A program made the translations under genes and the position numbers. 64,000 bases of DNA from Zoogloea sp041914405 (GTDB lineage Bacteria; Pseudomonadota; Gammaproteobacteria; Burkholderiales; Rhodocyclaceae): contig NZ_JAYSDK010000018.1 in the NCBI RefSeq assembly GCF_041914405.1, positions 1-64,000 of the forward strand, written 5' to 3'. Positions 8,004 to 15,605 of the stretch are shown here, piece by piece. The notes under the pieces were generated by a model. The model saw only the letters and a list, made by a program, of their open reading frames with translations. It was not told the origin of the DNA and ran no database searches. How positions within the stretch are numbered: the stretch's first letter is position 1; the number at the start of each line of letters is the position of its first letter.

Positions 8004-8777
8004 ATGAGTGACGTCATTCTGGCCGAGGTGCTCGGCAACGTCGGCCTGATCCGCCTGTGCCGGCCGCAGGTTTACAACGCTCTCAACGACGAGGTGATGG
8101 ACGCCCTTGGCGCCGCGCTGGACCTCTTCGAGGCCAACGAGGAGGTCCGCTGTGTCGTGCTGACCGGCTCCGAGAAGGCCTTTGCCGCCGGTGCCGACAT
8201 CACGGCGATCCGTGCCATGGACTACATGGACGCCTACAAGGGCAACTTCATCACCCGCAACTGGGAGCGCCTGAAGACCTTCCGCAAGCCAGTCATCGCC
8301 GCGGTGTCGGGGCTGGCCCTGGGCGGCGGCTGCGAGCTGGCGATGATGTGCGACATCGTGCTGGCTGCGGAAACCGCGCGCTTCGCGCTGCCCGAAATCA
8401 AGATCGGCACCATTCCGGGGGCCGGTGGCACCCAGCGCCTGCCACGGGCGGTGGGCAAGGCCAAGGCGATGGACCTGTGCCTGAGCGGACGCATGATGGA
8501 CGCCCAGGAGGCCGAGCGCTGCGGTCTGGTGTCCCGCGTGATTCCCGCCGAGCGCCTGCTCGACGAGGCGCTGGAGACTGCCCGCGTTATCGCCGGTTAT
8601 TCCCTGCCGGTGCTGATGATGATGAAGGAGGCAGTCAGCCGTGCCTTCGAGAGCCCGCTCAACGAAGGCCTCCTCTTCGAGCGACGCACCCTGCACGCCA
8701 CCTTCGCGCTGGCCGACCAGAAGGAAGGCATGGCGGCCTTCGCCGAGAAACGCCAACCCGTCTTCCGGGACTGCTGA
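8004..8777 (+). CDS. badK: cyclohex-1-ene-1-carboxyl-CoA hydratase
   Basis: Crotonase of 257 residues predicted to hydrate cyclohex-1-ene-1-carboxyl-CoA to 2-hydroxycyclohexanecarboxyl-CoA, the substrate of BadH. Seen: the oxyanion-hole segments FAAGADI near residue 57 and GLALGGGCELAMMCD near 100, with the first catalytic Glu in GCELA, and ALPEIKIGTIPGAGGTQRL near 130, with the second. Both Glu of true hydratases are present. The ATG at 8004 follows GCGGAGAAC, 18 bases after the aliA stop. A porin gene starts 68 bases further on the same strand and may be co-transcribed. A general enoyl-CoA hydratase is the alternative identity. Confidence 0.83.
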   Translation: MSDVILAEVLGNVGLIRLCRPQVYNALNDEVMDALGAALDLFEANEEVRCVVLTGSEKAFAAGADITAIRAMDYMDAYKGNFITRNWERLKTFRKPVIAAVSGLALGGGCELAMMCDIVLAAETARFALPEIKIGTIPGAGGTQRLPRAVGKAKAMDLCLSGRMMDAQEAERCGLVSRVIPAERLLDEALETARVIAGYSLPVLMMMKEAVSRAFESPLNEGLLFERRTLHATFALADQKEGMAAFAEKRQPVFRDC

Positions 8778-8845
8778 ACGCCGCCTGCGCGTAGTCCATT
8801 TCCTGCAACACCCATAACAAACATCCACATGATGGAGGAGCACCC

Positions 8846-10210
8846 ATGACCACGACGTCCACAAACCTGCGCCGCAGCGGCCTGGCCTGCCTGATCGCCA
8901 GCCTGTTCGCCGCCGCACCGGCTTTCGCCGAAAGCGAGATCGACGCGCTCAAGCGTGAGCTGGCCGAACAGCGCCAGCTGATCCAGCAACTGCTGAAGAA
9001 CCAGGAAGAACAGAAGAAGACCGAGATCCAGACCGGCGGTCCGGCCCGTGGCGCCGGCCTGCAGATGGGGGTGCCGACGGGGCCGTCTGGCACGCTGACG
9101 ATCTACGGGGTGGCCGATGTCAGCGCCTCGACGGTGAACAGCGGCTACGGGCAGAAATCGACGATCGGCTCCGGCGGCATGACGTCCTCCCGCCTCGGTT
9201 TCAAGGGTGAGAAGGAGCTGGGCGATGAGGTGAAAGCGGTCTACCTGATGGAGGCCGGCATCCTCTTCGACACCGGCTCGGTCGGCACCGGCGCGATCAC
9301 GCCGGGCATCAACAACACGGCCGTCTCCAGTGGCGGCCAGACCAGCAACGGCAGCCAGATCTTCTCGCGGCAGATCTACGCCGGTCTCTCGACCCGCTTT
9401 GGTACCGTGACGGCTGGCCGTCAGTACGCCGGTTCCTACACTTCGTCGGTGATGTCCGCAGCGATGGGCGCCGGCTTCTTCGGTTCCTCGGCGGGATTCC
9501 TGCCGGTGATCGGCGGCATGCCGACCCGGCTCAACAACTCGCTGGTCTATGCCTCACCGAAAGTCGCCGGCTTCTCTGGCCAGCTGACGCTGACCAGCGG
9601 TAGCGAGAACAACGTGAACATGGTCACCCCGACGGCGGCCGGCGCAACGACGGTCACCACCGACAAGGCCGGTCGTGGCGGCGATCTGGCGCTGTATTAC
9701 GCGGGTGGCCCGGTAAATGCGACCTTCACCGCCTGGAGCCTGGATAACGGCAGCTACGTCGCCCAGGCGACCGGCGCGCAGGAGACCGGTCTCGCCAAGC
9801 GGCGCGGCTGGCAGGTCGGCGGCAGCTACAACCTGGGCTTTGCGACCCTGTACGGCAACTATGTGGCGGGCCGGATCAGCGGCGGCAACTACGAGAACGT
9901 GACGGGCACCCTGTCCAAGGCCGAAGGCTGGAGCGTCAGCGCCGGCATTCCGGTGTGGCGTGGCAAGGCTTTCGTGAGCTACAGCCAGCTCGACGACAAG
10001 TCGATCAAGAACCGCGACGCCAACCTGCTGGGCCTTGCCTACGCCTACAAGCTGCAGGACAGCACGACGCTGTACGGCACCTGGGGCAAGGTGCTCAACA
10101 AGGCCAACGGCACCTACAGCCTGACCGACGGCGGCAACCTGGTCGGCACCGTCGCCAAGCCGGGCTACGACCCGAACGGCTACATGGTCGGTGTGAACCA
10201 CGTGTTCTAA
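8846..10210 (+). CDS. outer-membrane porin (copy 1)
   Basis: Gram-negative trimeric-type porin of 454 residues. The signal peptide ends at AAPAFA (about residue 28). A short coiled coil (SEIDALKRELAEQRQLIQQLLKNQEEQKK, about 29-57 in all) follows, then the beta barrel from TLTIYGVADVSAS to the terminal Phe of GVNHVF, the usual BAM signal. An N-terminal periplasmic coiled coil before the barrel is an added feature compared with classical porins. The ATG at 8846 has a GGAGGAG ribosome site. Placement just after badK suggests uptake of cyclic carboxylates. A second gene at 36391-37761 encodes an almost identical protein; the last 445 bases are exactly identical between the two, while the upstream parts differ mostly at synonymous positions. 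Confidence 0.9.
   Translation: MTTTSTNLRRSGLACLIASLFAAAPAFAESEIDALKRELAEQRQLIQQLLKNQEEQKKTEIQTGGPARGAGLQMGVPTGPSGTLTIYGVADVSASTVNSGYGQKSTIGSGGMTSSRLGFKGEKELGDEVKAVYLMEAGILFDTGSVGTGAITPGINNTAVSSGGQTSNGSQIFSRQIYAGLSTRFGTVTAGRQYAGSYTSSVMSAAMGAGFFGSSAGFLPVIGGMPTRLNNSLVYASPKVAGFSGQLTLTSGSENNVNMVTPTAAGATTVTTDKAGRGGDLALYYAGGPVNATFTAWSLDNGSYVAQATGAQETGLAKRRGWQVGGSYNLGFATLYGNYVAGRISGGNYENVTGTLSKAEGWSVSAGIPVWRGKAFVSYSQLDDKSIKNRDANLLGLAYAYKLQDSTTLYGTWGKVLNKANGTYSLTDGGNLVGTVAKPGYDPNGYMVGVNHVF
9766..10210 (+). repeat. 445-bp direct repeat, copy 1
   Basis: This segment, the 3' third of porin copy 1 up to and including the stop codon, is identical base for base to 37317-37761. Identity stops one base upstream at a CAG/CCG codon difference and immediately after the stop codon. 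The pattern suggests recent gene conversion or an assembly merge. Confidence 0.9.
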
Positions 10211-10270
10211 GCCGGAGCATCCCTGCGGGGCCAGGCTGGGAAACCGCCTGACCTGCAGGGGCTTGTACCT

Positions 10271-10337
10271 GTGGGGGCGAATTCATTCGCCCGCGGACTT
10301 CGTTTAGCCGACTGAGGGCGAATGAACTCGCCCCCAC
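10271..10337. repeat. dispersed palindromic repeat, paired arms
   Basis: Left arm 10271-10292 (begins GTGGGGGCGAATTCATTCGC) and right arm 10316-10337 form a 22-base inverted repeat with one mismatch and a 23-base centre. It lies between the porin stop and the next gene. The same element occurs at 36195-36270 and as one arm at 2331-2352. It resembles REP/BIME-type elements and may also end transcription. The rest of this gap (10211-10436) shows nothing else recognisable. Confidence 0.85.
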
Positions 10338-10436
10338 GGCCGCTCTTCAGCGATGTCTTTTCATCTGCTGGAATAGGGGAGAAAACCCCCGCATTGTCGG
10401 CGACATGGCGATACCGGCCAATGCTAAGGTAACGCC

Positions 10437-11030
10437 ATGAGTACGCTGACCAACCCTGCCGCGCCGCTGAGCCTGTTGCAGCCCAATCCTACGCCGATTA
10501 CCGGGCGGAGCATGGCGGGTAGCGACGAGGCGGGCTCGTCATTTGCCGAGTTGGTGTCCCAGAACATCAAACGGACTACGGTCAATGGCCTGCGCACGGA
10601 TTCCCGCCACATGGCCTTGCCGCCGCCGGGCAGCACCGACGAAGATTACGACGAGCGGGTGTTCAACATCCTGTCGGAGCGCCAGCAGGTGATCGCCTCC
10701 AATATCGCCAACGCCGACACCCCCAACTTCAAGGCCCGCGATGTGGACCTGCGCGATGCGCTGCAGGCGGCGCTGACGCCACCGGTGGCGCAGCTCAAGA
10801 TGGCGTCCACCACGGGCGGGCATCTGCCCGGCCGCACAGAACGCATGGCCCAGGCACTCGCTCTCAAATACCAGGTGCCGGGCCAGGGCGCGGTGGACGG
10901 CAACACCGTCGAGATGGATTCCGAACGGGCCAAGTTCGCGGAGAATGTGCTGCGGCTGGAATTCTCTCTGAACCAGGTGCAGGGAGAATTCCGGGACAAG
11001 ACCAAGCTGTTGAACAGCCTGAAGGACTGA
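10437..11030 (+). CDS. orphan FlgB-like flagellar rod protein
   Basis: Protein of 197 residues. From about residue 78 it matches FlgB, the proximal rod subunit of the flagellar basal body: RQQVIASNIANADTPNFKARDVDL is the typical N-terminal rod signature, and DGNTVEMDSERAKFAENVLR is the C-terminal one. FlgB is normally about 130-140 residues; here about 75 extra residues precede the fold and are Pro/Ser/Thr-rich at first, with no signal peptide seen. Normal flgB genes head an operon with flgC; here no other flagellar gene is near. It could be a stand-alone duplicate or a rod protein that has changed role. The ATG at 10437 is in frame and the frame is intact. Confidence 0.75.
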   Translation: MSTLTNPAAPLSLLQPNPTPITGRSMAGSDEAGSSFAELVSQNIKRTTVNGLRTDSRHMALPPPGSTDEDYDERVFNILSERQQVIASNIANADTPNFKARDVDLRDALQAALTPPVAQLKMASTTGGHLPGRTERMAQALALKYQVPGQGAVDGNTVEMDSERAKFAENVLRLEFSLNQVQGEFRDKTKLLNSLKD

Positions 11031-11084
11031 GTGTCTGCGGGCCGATGTGCCGCGGCATCGTCCTGCCGCGGTGCTGAGGCTTTG

Positions 11085-11246
11085 TCAGCAGTTGCCCTTC
11101 TTGGCCTGGCCCGGTGGGCAGAAGCCGCCGCCACCATTGCCGGCAGGACGGGAGCCGGGATCGACGATCACCGAGCCAGCAGGCGTATAGACGGCGCAGG
11201 CGGACAGCAGCGACGTGGCAGCGAGGATTGCGATGAGGGTCTTCAT
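11085..11246 (-). CDS. small lipoprotein, 53 residues
   Basis: A short gene encoding MKTLIAILAATSLLSACAVY followed by a Gly/Pro-rich tail that ends GQAKKGNC. LLSAC is a good lipobox, so signal peptidase II would cut before Cys17, leaving a 37-residue mature lipoprotein with two further Cys. No family recognised. It faces the FlgB-like gene (stop codons 54 bases apart) and lies downstream of the old yellow enzyme gene on the same strand. The clean signal peptide and in-frame stop support a real gene; the ribosome site is weak. Confidence 0.6.
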   Translation of the reverse strand: MKTLIAILAATSLLSACAVYTPAGSVIVDPGSRPAGNGGGGFCPPGQAKKGNC

Positions 11247-11348
11247 GCCGAAAATTCCAAAACTGAAAAAAGTGAGCCCGGATTGTACGTGGCGGGGACT
11301 TCCGACGACAACGGGCGCACTTTTCAGGGATTTCTCCGCTCGGCCAGC

Positions 11349-11381
11349 GACATCGCCGGCCCTGATTGGCCCGGCGATGTC
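11349..11381. terminator. hairpin downstream of the old yellow enzyme gene
   Basis: GACATCGCCGG and CCGGCGATGTC form an 11-base perfect stem with an 11-base loop, 16 bases past the stop of the gene at 11397. No T run follows on either strand, so this is a stem without the classic tail. Confidence 0.45.
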
Positions 11382-11396
11382 GAGGCTGCGACGGGA

Positions 11397-12485
11397 TCAG
11401 CCGGCCAGCGTGGGATAGTCGGTGTAGCCCTCGGCACCGCCGCCGTATAGTTTGTCGGCGCGGAGTTCGTTGAGCGGTGCGTCTTCCTTCAGGCGGCGGA
11501 CCAGGTCGGGGTTGCTGATGAAGGCGCGGCCGTAGGCGATCAGGTCGGCTTCGCCATTGGCCACGGCCTCGAAGGCGGTGCTGCGGTTGAAGCCGTTGTT
11601 GACCATCCAGGGGCCGCCGAAGGCGCGGCGCAGCGCGGCGTAGTCGAAGGCCGGCGCGCCTTCAGGAGCCCGTGCGCCGCCGGTTTCGCCCTCGATGATG
11701 TGCAGGAAGGCCAGGCCTTTCGGTGCCAGCTGGCCGATCAGGTAGTCGTAGAGGGCCTGCGGGTTGCTGTCTACCGGTGAGCTGTCGCCGAAGGTCATCA
11801 GTGGGCTGAGGCGGATGCCGGTGCGGGCGGCGCCGATTTCCGCGGTGATCGCTTCCACCACTTCGAGCAGCAGGCGGGCCCGGTTGGGGATGCTGCCACC
11901 GTAGGGGCCGCTGCGGTCGTTCACGCTGTCGCGCAGGAACTGGTCGAGGAGATAGGTGTTGGCGGCGTGGATTTCGACGCCGTCGAAGCCGGCTTCGATG
12001 GCGCAGCGGGCGGCGTGGCGGTAGTCCGCGACGATGCCCGGCAGCTCGTCGTCACGCAGCGCACGCGGCGTGGACGTGGGTACAAAGCCTTCGCGGGTGA
12101 AGGTGACCGTCTCGGCACGGCGGGCGGTTGACGACACCGGCGCGGCACCGTCGGGCAGCAGGGAGGTGTGGGAGATGCGGCCCACGTGCCACAGCTGGAT
12201 CGCGATGCGGCCGCCGGCGGCGTGCACCGCGTCGGTGACCTTGCGCCAGCCGGCGACCTGCTCGGGCGTGTAGATGCCCGGGGTGTCGAGGTAGCCGTGG
12301 GCCATGGGGCTGATCGGGCTGGCTTCGGTGATGATCAGGCCGGCGCTGGCGCGCTGGCGGTAGTACTCCACCATCAGCTCGTTGGGGACGCCGCCGGTGG
12401 CGCGGTTGCGGGTCAGAGGCGCCATCACGATGCGGTTGGCGAGTTCGATGTCGCCGATGCGGACGGGGTCGAAGAGAGTCGTCAT
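11397..12485 (-). CDS. nemA: old yellow enzyme (N-ethylmaleimide reductase type)
   Basis: FMN-dependent ene-reductase of 362 residues that reduces electrophilic alkenes such as enones and maleimides using NAD(P)H. Seen: the TIM-barrel start LFDPVRIGDIELANRIVMAP, the His173/Asn176 substrate pair in EIHAANTYLLDQFLRD, NDRSGPYGGSIPNRARLLLE, and the FMN phosphate region DLIAYGRAFISNPDLV near the end. The ATG at 12485 follows AAGGAACCTGACC. It is the last gene of a leftward unit nemR-yqhD-nemA; in Escherichia coli the same three families form an electrophile-response set, with NemR repressing nemA. Cyclohexenone reduction is a plausible natural role given the alicyclic pathway nearby, but that is inference. 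Confidence 0.87.
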   Translation of the reverse strand: MTTLFDPVRIGDIELANRIVMAPLTRNRATGGVPNELMVEYYRQRASAGLIITEASPISPMAHGYLDTPGIYTPEQVAGWRKVTDAVHAAGGRIAIQLWHVGRISHTSLLPDGAAPVSSTARRAETVTFTREGFVPTSTPRALRDDELPGIVADYRHAARCAIEAGFDGVEIHAANTYLLDQFLRDSVNDRSGPYGGSIPNRARLLLEVVEAITAEIGAARTGIRLSPLMTFGDSSPVDSNPQALYDYLIGQLAPKGLAFLHIIEGETGGARAPEGAPAFDYAALRRAFGGPWMVNNGFNRSTAFEAVANGEADLIAYGRAFISNPDLVRRLKEDAPLNELRADKLYGGGAEGYTDYPTLAG

Positions 12486-12526
12486 GGTCAGGTTCCTTGT
12501 GCTTGAGGGGGCTTGCTGAGGGGAAA

Positions 12527-13690
12527 TCAAAGGGCGGCTTCGAGGACGCGGCGGCTGAGGGCCAGGTCCACGTCCTGGCGTTCGCCAAGGGCGGTCATGC
12601 CGTGGGCTTCCAGCTGGGCGACGAGGCGTGGCACCGCGTCGGCGCCGATGCCGTAGTCGCCGAGGCGGGTCTTCACGCCGAGGGATTCGAAGAAGGCGCG
12701 GGTCTGGGCGATGGCCGTATCGATGCGCTCATCGGCGCCGCCGGAATGGATGTTCCACACGCGGGCGGCGTATTGCAGCAGCTTGTCGCGCTTGGCTTCG
12801 CGGCGCAGTTCGAGCATGGCCGGCAGCACGACGGCGAGGGTCTGGGCGTGGTCGAGGCCGAACATCGCGGTGATCTCGTGGCCGATCATGTGGGTGGCCC
12901 AGTCTTGCGGCACGCCAGCGCCGATCAGGCCGTTGAGGGCCTGGGTGGCGGCCCACATCAGGTTGGCGCGGACGTCGTAATCCTGCGGCGTGGCCAGTGC
13001 CTGCGGGCCGACCTCGACGAGGGTCTGCAGCAGGCCTTCGGCGTAGCGGTCCTGTACCGGCGCGTTGGCGGGGTAGGTGAGGTATTGCTCGACGACGTGC
13101 ACGAAGGCGTCCACCGCACCGTTGGCGATCTGACGGGCGGGCAGCGTGTAGGTCTTGACCGGATCAAGGACAGAGAACTGCGGGAAGACGTGGGGGCTGG
13201 CGAAGGGCAGCTTGGCGTGCAGCGATTTGCGGCTCACCACCGAGAAGTTGTTCATCTCCGAGCCGGTGGCCGGTAGCGTCAGCACGGCGCCCATCGGCAG
13301 CGCGTCGGCGATGTGGGCGCCGAAGGTTTCCAGGATGTGCCACGGATCGTCGCTGGCGCTGTAATTGACGGCGGCGGCGACGAACTTGGTGCCGTCGATC
13401 ACGGAGCCGCCACCGACGGCCAGCAGGAAGTCCAGCTTTTCTGCGCGGATCAGCGCGACGGCTTCCATCAGCGTCTCGTAGGCCGGGTTGGGCTCGATGC
13501 CGCCGAAGCGCTTGACGATACGGCCAACGAGGGCTGCTTCTACTTCAGCCAGGGTGCCGTTGCGCTCGGCGCTGCCGCCGCCGTACAGCACCAGCACGCG
13601 GGCATCGGCGGGGACCAGTTCATTGAGGCGGGCAATGCTGCCTTCGCCAAACACGATGCGGGTCGGATTGAAGTAATCGAAGTTCAGCAT
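12527..13690 (-). CDS. yqhD: NADPH-dependent aldehyde reductase
   Basis: Iron-type alcohol dehydrogenase family protein of 387 residues, YqhD subgroup, which reduces short and reactive aldehydes such as methylglyoxal or acrolein with NADPH. Seen: N-terminal FNPTRIVFGEG, the GGGS of AVGGGSVIDGTKF at 93-96 typical of NADPH use, and metal ligands Asp194 and His198 (NGAVDAFVHVVEQ), His267 (WATHMIGHEI) and His281 (GLDHAQ), at the same numbers as E. coli YqhD as I remember them. The ATG at 13690 has AAAGGAATACCT before it. It lies 41 bases upstream of nemA and downstream of a NemR-type operator at 13711-13726, so the pair can be induced without nemR read-through. Confidence 0.85.
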   Translation of the reverse strand: MLNFDYFNPTRIVFGEGSIARLNELVPADARVLVLYGGGSAERNGTLAEVEAALVGRIVKRFGGIEPNPAYETLMEAVALIRAEKLDFLLAVGGGSVIDGTKFVAAAVNYSASDDPWHILETFGAHIADALPMGAVLTLPATGSEMNNFSVVSRKSLHAKLPFASPHVFPQFSVLDPVKTYTLPARQIANGAVDAFVHVVEQYLTYPANAPVQDRYAEGLLQTLVEVGPQALATPQDYDVRANLMWAATQALNGLIGAGVPQDWATHMIGHEITAMFGLDHAQTLAVVLPAMLELRREAKRDKLLQYAARVWNIHSGGADERIDTAIAQTRAFFESLGVKTRLGDYGIGADAVPRLVAQLEAHGMTALGERQDVDLALSRRVLEAAL

Positions 13691-13710
13691 AGGTATTCCT
13701 TTTGTATGAA

Positions 13711-13726
13711 TAGACCGGTCGTCTAG
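13711..13726. promoter_or_regulatory. NemR-type operator 1
   Basis: TAGACCGGTCGTCTAG lies between nemR and yqhD, 20 bases upstream of the yqhD start. It holds the inverted repeat TAGAC/GTCTA and differs in one base from the site upstream of nemR itself. Confidence 0.7.
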
Positions 13727-13770
13727 TTTTCTGGTAAATGATGTCTCGGAGCGATCGTCTGCGCAAAGGT

Positions 13771-14355
13771 TCAAAGGGACAGGATTTTCTTTGTCGCGCC
13801 CATCGCGTGTTCGAGTGGGCATTCGGTGCGATGCAACTTGGCCAGCAGGCTGGCGCCCAACCACAACTGGTACAACGTCCGCGCGGTATCGAGCGGGTCG
13901 AGGGTGGGCAGGGAGCCATCGGCGGCGCCGGCGGCGATGCAATCAGCCAGGCGACCGATGATGCGCTCGGTGCCGTCGCGCAAGGTAAGGCGCATGGGTT
14001 CCGACAGATCGGCGACTTCCGCGCTGAGCTTGACCACCATGCACTTCTGCTCGTCGCAGCCCTCACACTGGGTATCCCGCCATTGCTGCCAGTAGCGCAG
14101 CAGGCGCTCCCGGGCAGGAAGTGCGGTATTGGCGAACAGGCTGTCGATGAAGCCCAGGTAGCGGTTGAAGAAGTCTTCCAGCAAGGCCTGGCCGAACTGC
14201 TCCTTGGACTTGAAGTAGTGGTAGAAGGAGCCCTTCGGCACTTCTGCCGCTTGCAGCACTTCGTTGAGACCCACGCAGGAAAAGCCCTTCGCCGCGATCA
14301 GATGGGCGGCGGTATCGAGGATGTGCTGGCGGGTGTCGGCGTAGGGCTGCTTCAT
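13771..14355 (-). CDS. nemR: TetR-family electrophile/redox sensor repressor
   Basis: TetR repressor of 194 residues close to E. coli NemR. The N-terminal helix-turn-helix contains VGLNEVLQAAEVPKGSFYHYFKSKE (about 28-52). The ligand domain keeps EQKCMVVKLSAEVADLSEPMR, in which Cys105 corresponds to the redox-active Cys106 of E. coli NemR, and AKLHRTECPLE, where Lys173 corresponds to Lys175, its partner in the Cys-Lys switch. It should therefore release DNA on reaction with hypochlorite, quinones or other electrophiles. The ATG is at 14355. Near-identical operators lie upstream (14378-14393) and downstream (13711-13726), implying autoregulation plus control of yqhD-nemA. Confidence 0.85.
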   Translation of the reverse strand: MKQPYADTRQHILDTAAHLIAAKGFSCVGLNEVLQAAEVPKGSFYHYFKSKEQFGQALLEDFFNRYLGFIDSLFANTALPARERLLRYWQQWRDTQCEGCDEQKCMVVKLSAEVADLSEPMRLTLRDGTERIIGRLADCIAAGAADGSLPTLDPLDTARTLYQLWLGASLLAKLHRTECPLEHAMGATKKILSL

Positions 14356-14377
14356 GGGTTTGAATGCTAGAACGGAT

Positions 14378-14393
14378 TAGACCAGTCGTCTAG
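14378..14393. promoter_or_regulatory. NemR-type operator 2
   Basis: TAGACCAGTCGTCTAG lies 22 bases upstream of the nemR start and matches 15 of 16 bases of the site at 13711-13726. Occupation would repress nemR itself. Confidence 0.7.
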
Positions 14394-14436
14394 AGATTTT
14401 TGTTTGCGATGAAAAATGCTAACTCCAGACGAAAAG

Positions 14437-14469
14437 AAGCCCGAGGAACCGGGGAGGTTGCTCGGGCTT
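14437..14469. terminator. hairpin downstream of LysR gene
   Basis: AAGCCCGAG and CTCGGGCTT form a 9-base perfect stem with a 15-base loop. It lies between nemR and the LysR gene; reading leftward it is about 120 bases past the LysR stop and is followed by TTTTC, so it may end that transcript. No gene is recognised in 14394-14590. Confidence 0.45.
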
Positions 14470-14590
14470 AAATCCACACCAAAGGAGGAGGGTGGAGGAG
14501 ACAGGTTCCATATTAATCATTTTGATGGTGCACTGCAACATCAAATCATGTAACTGGTCGTAACAGACTTCACATCCGCCTTCCGGTCTT

Positions 14591-15487
14591 TCATCGTTGC
14601 ACTGCAAACAGACCTTGCAGCCATTCGATGAACACTCTGACACGCGGTGACAGGTGCCGGTTCTGGGGGTAAAGCACGGTCAGCGGCAGGGACGGCGGGC
14701 GATGGTCAGGCAAGACTTCAACCAGCGTGCCGGCTGCGAGTTGGCGGGTGACGTGGTAGGCGGGCGCCTGGATGATCCCGAAGCCGGCCTCGCAGGCCGC
14801 TACGTAGGAGTCGCCACTATTGACGGCCACAGTGGACGGAAGCGAACGTGTCACGACAGCGGTGCCGTTGGTGAACTCCAGCGGAATGGACTTGCCGGAT
14901 GAGGCAGACAAGTAGTCCACCATCCGGTGGGCGTCGAGATCGTCCAGTGTGCGCGGCGTGCCGTGGCGGGCCAGATAATCGGCGCTGGCGCAGCTGAGTT
15001 GTCCGAGACGCCCCAGCGGCCGGGCGACCAGGTTCGAGTCGCGCAGCTCGCCGATCCGCAGCACACAGTCCACGCCTTCCCGCACAAGGTCGATCTGCCG
15101 GTCGCTGACGCTGATCTCCAGGCCGATCAGCGGATAGCGTGCGCAGAAAGCCGGTAGCTCGGGCATTAGCACCAACCGGCACAGGGAGCCGGACATGTCC
15201 ACCTTGAGGCGTCCGCGTGGGTCGCGGGCGGCCTGGGAGAAAGAGGCCTCCATGTCGTCGATATCGGCCAGGACCGCCACGCAGCGCTGGTAGTAGGCGT
15301 CGCCGTCGAGGGTCGGCCGGACCTGGCGGGTGGTGCGCAGCAAAAGACGTGTGCCGAGGTGGGCTTCGAGCTGCTTGATGATCTGCGTGGCCGAAGCCCG
15401 CGGTAGGTCGAGCTGTTCCGAGGCGCGGCTGAAGCTGCCCAGTTCGACGATGCGGGTGTATAGCCGCATGGCTTGCAAGTGGTCCAC
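14591..15487 (-). CDS. LysR-family regulator
   Basis: LysR-type transcription factor of 298 residues. The N-terminal winged helix (about 1-60) contains MDHLQAMRLYTRIVELGSFS and ASEQLDLPRASATQIIKQLE; the rest is a periplasmic-binding-like effector domain beginning near GRLKVDMSGSL. It belongs to the subgroup with LPRASATQIIK often found beside oxidoreductase genes. It is divergent from an aldo/keto reductase gene with a 15-base palindrome between them (15501-15515), the classical layout for control of the neighbour. The effector is unknown. The ATG at 15487 is the first in frame at the start of the fold. Confidence 0.85.
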   Translation of the reverse strand: MDHLQAMRLYTRIVELGSFSRASEQLDLPRASATQIIKQLEAHLGTRLLLRTTRQVRPTLDGDAYYQRCVAVLADIDDMEASFSQAARDPRGRLKVDMSGSLCRLVLMPELPAFCARYPLIGLEISVSDRQIDLVREGVDCVLRIGELRDSNLVARPLGRLGQLSCASADYLARHGTPRTLDDLDAHRMVDYLSASSGKSIPLEFTNGTAVVTRSLPSTVAVNSGDSYVAACEAGFGIIQAPAYHVTRQLAAGTLVEVLPDHRPPSLPLTVLYPQNRHLSPRVRVFIEWLQGLFAVQR

Positions 15488-15500
15488 GGCAGATAGATTG

Positions 15501-15515
15501 TTTGTTTAAAACAAA
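15501..15515. promoter_or_regulatory. palindrome in LysR/aldo-keto reductase spacer
   Basis: TTTGTTTAAAACAAA is a perfect 7-base inverted repeat around one base and fits the T-N11-A LysR box. It starts 14 bases upstream of the LysR start codon and about 90 bases from the reductase start, so it is a likely autoregulatory and activation site. Confidence 0.55.
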
Positions 15516-15605
15516 TAGTGTTGCCGTTTGCAGCACATTTATCAATCCTGGGCCAATATTCATAATCCTTCCCAAGATCCTCATTGCATCAACAGGAGAT
15601 ATGGC

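Noticed and set aside
14419..14643. A Cys-rich 74-codon minus-strand frame between nemR and the LysR gene.
   Set aside because: It overlaps the LysR 3' end and a hairpin with terminator form, and has no visible ribosome site.
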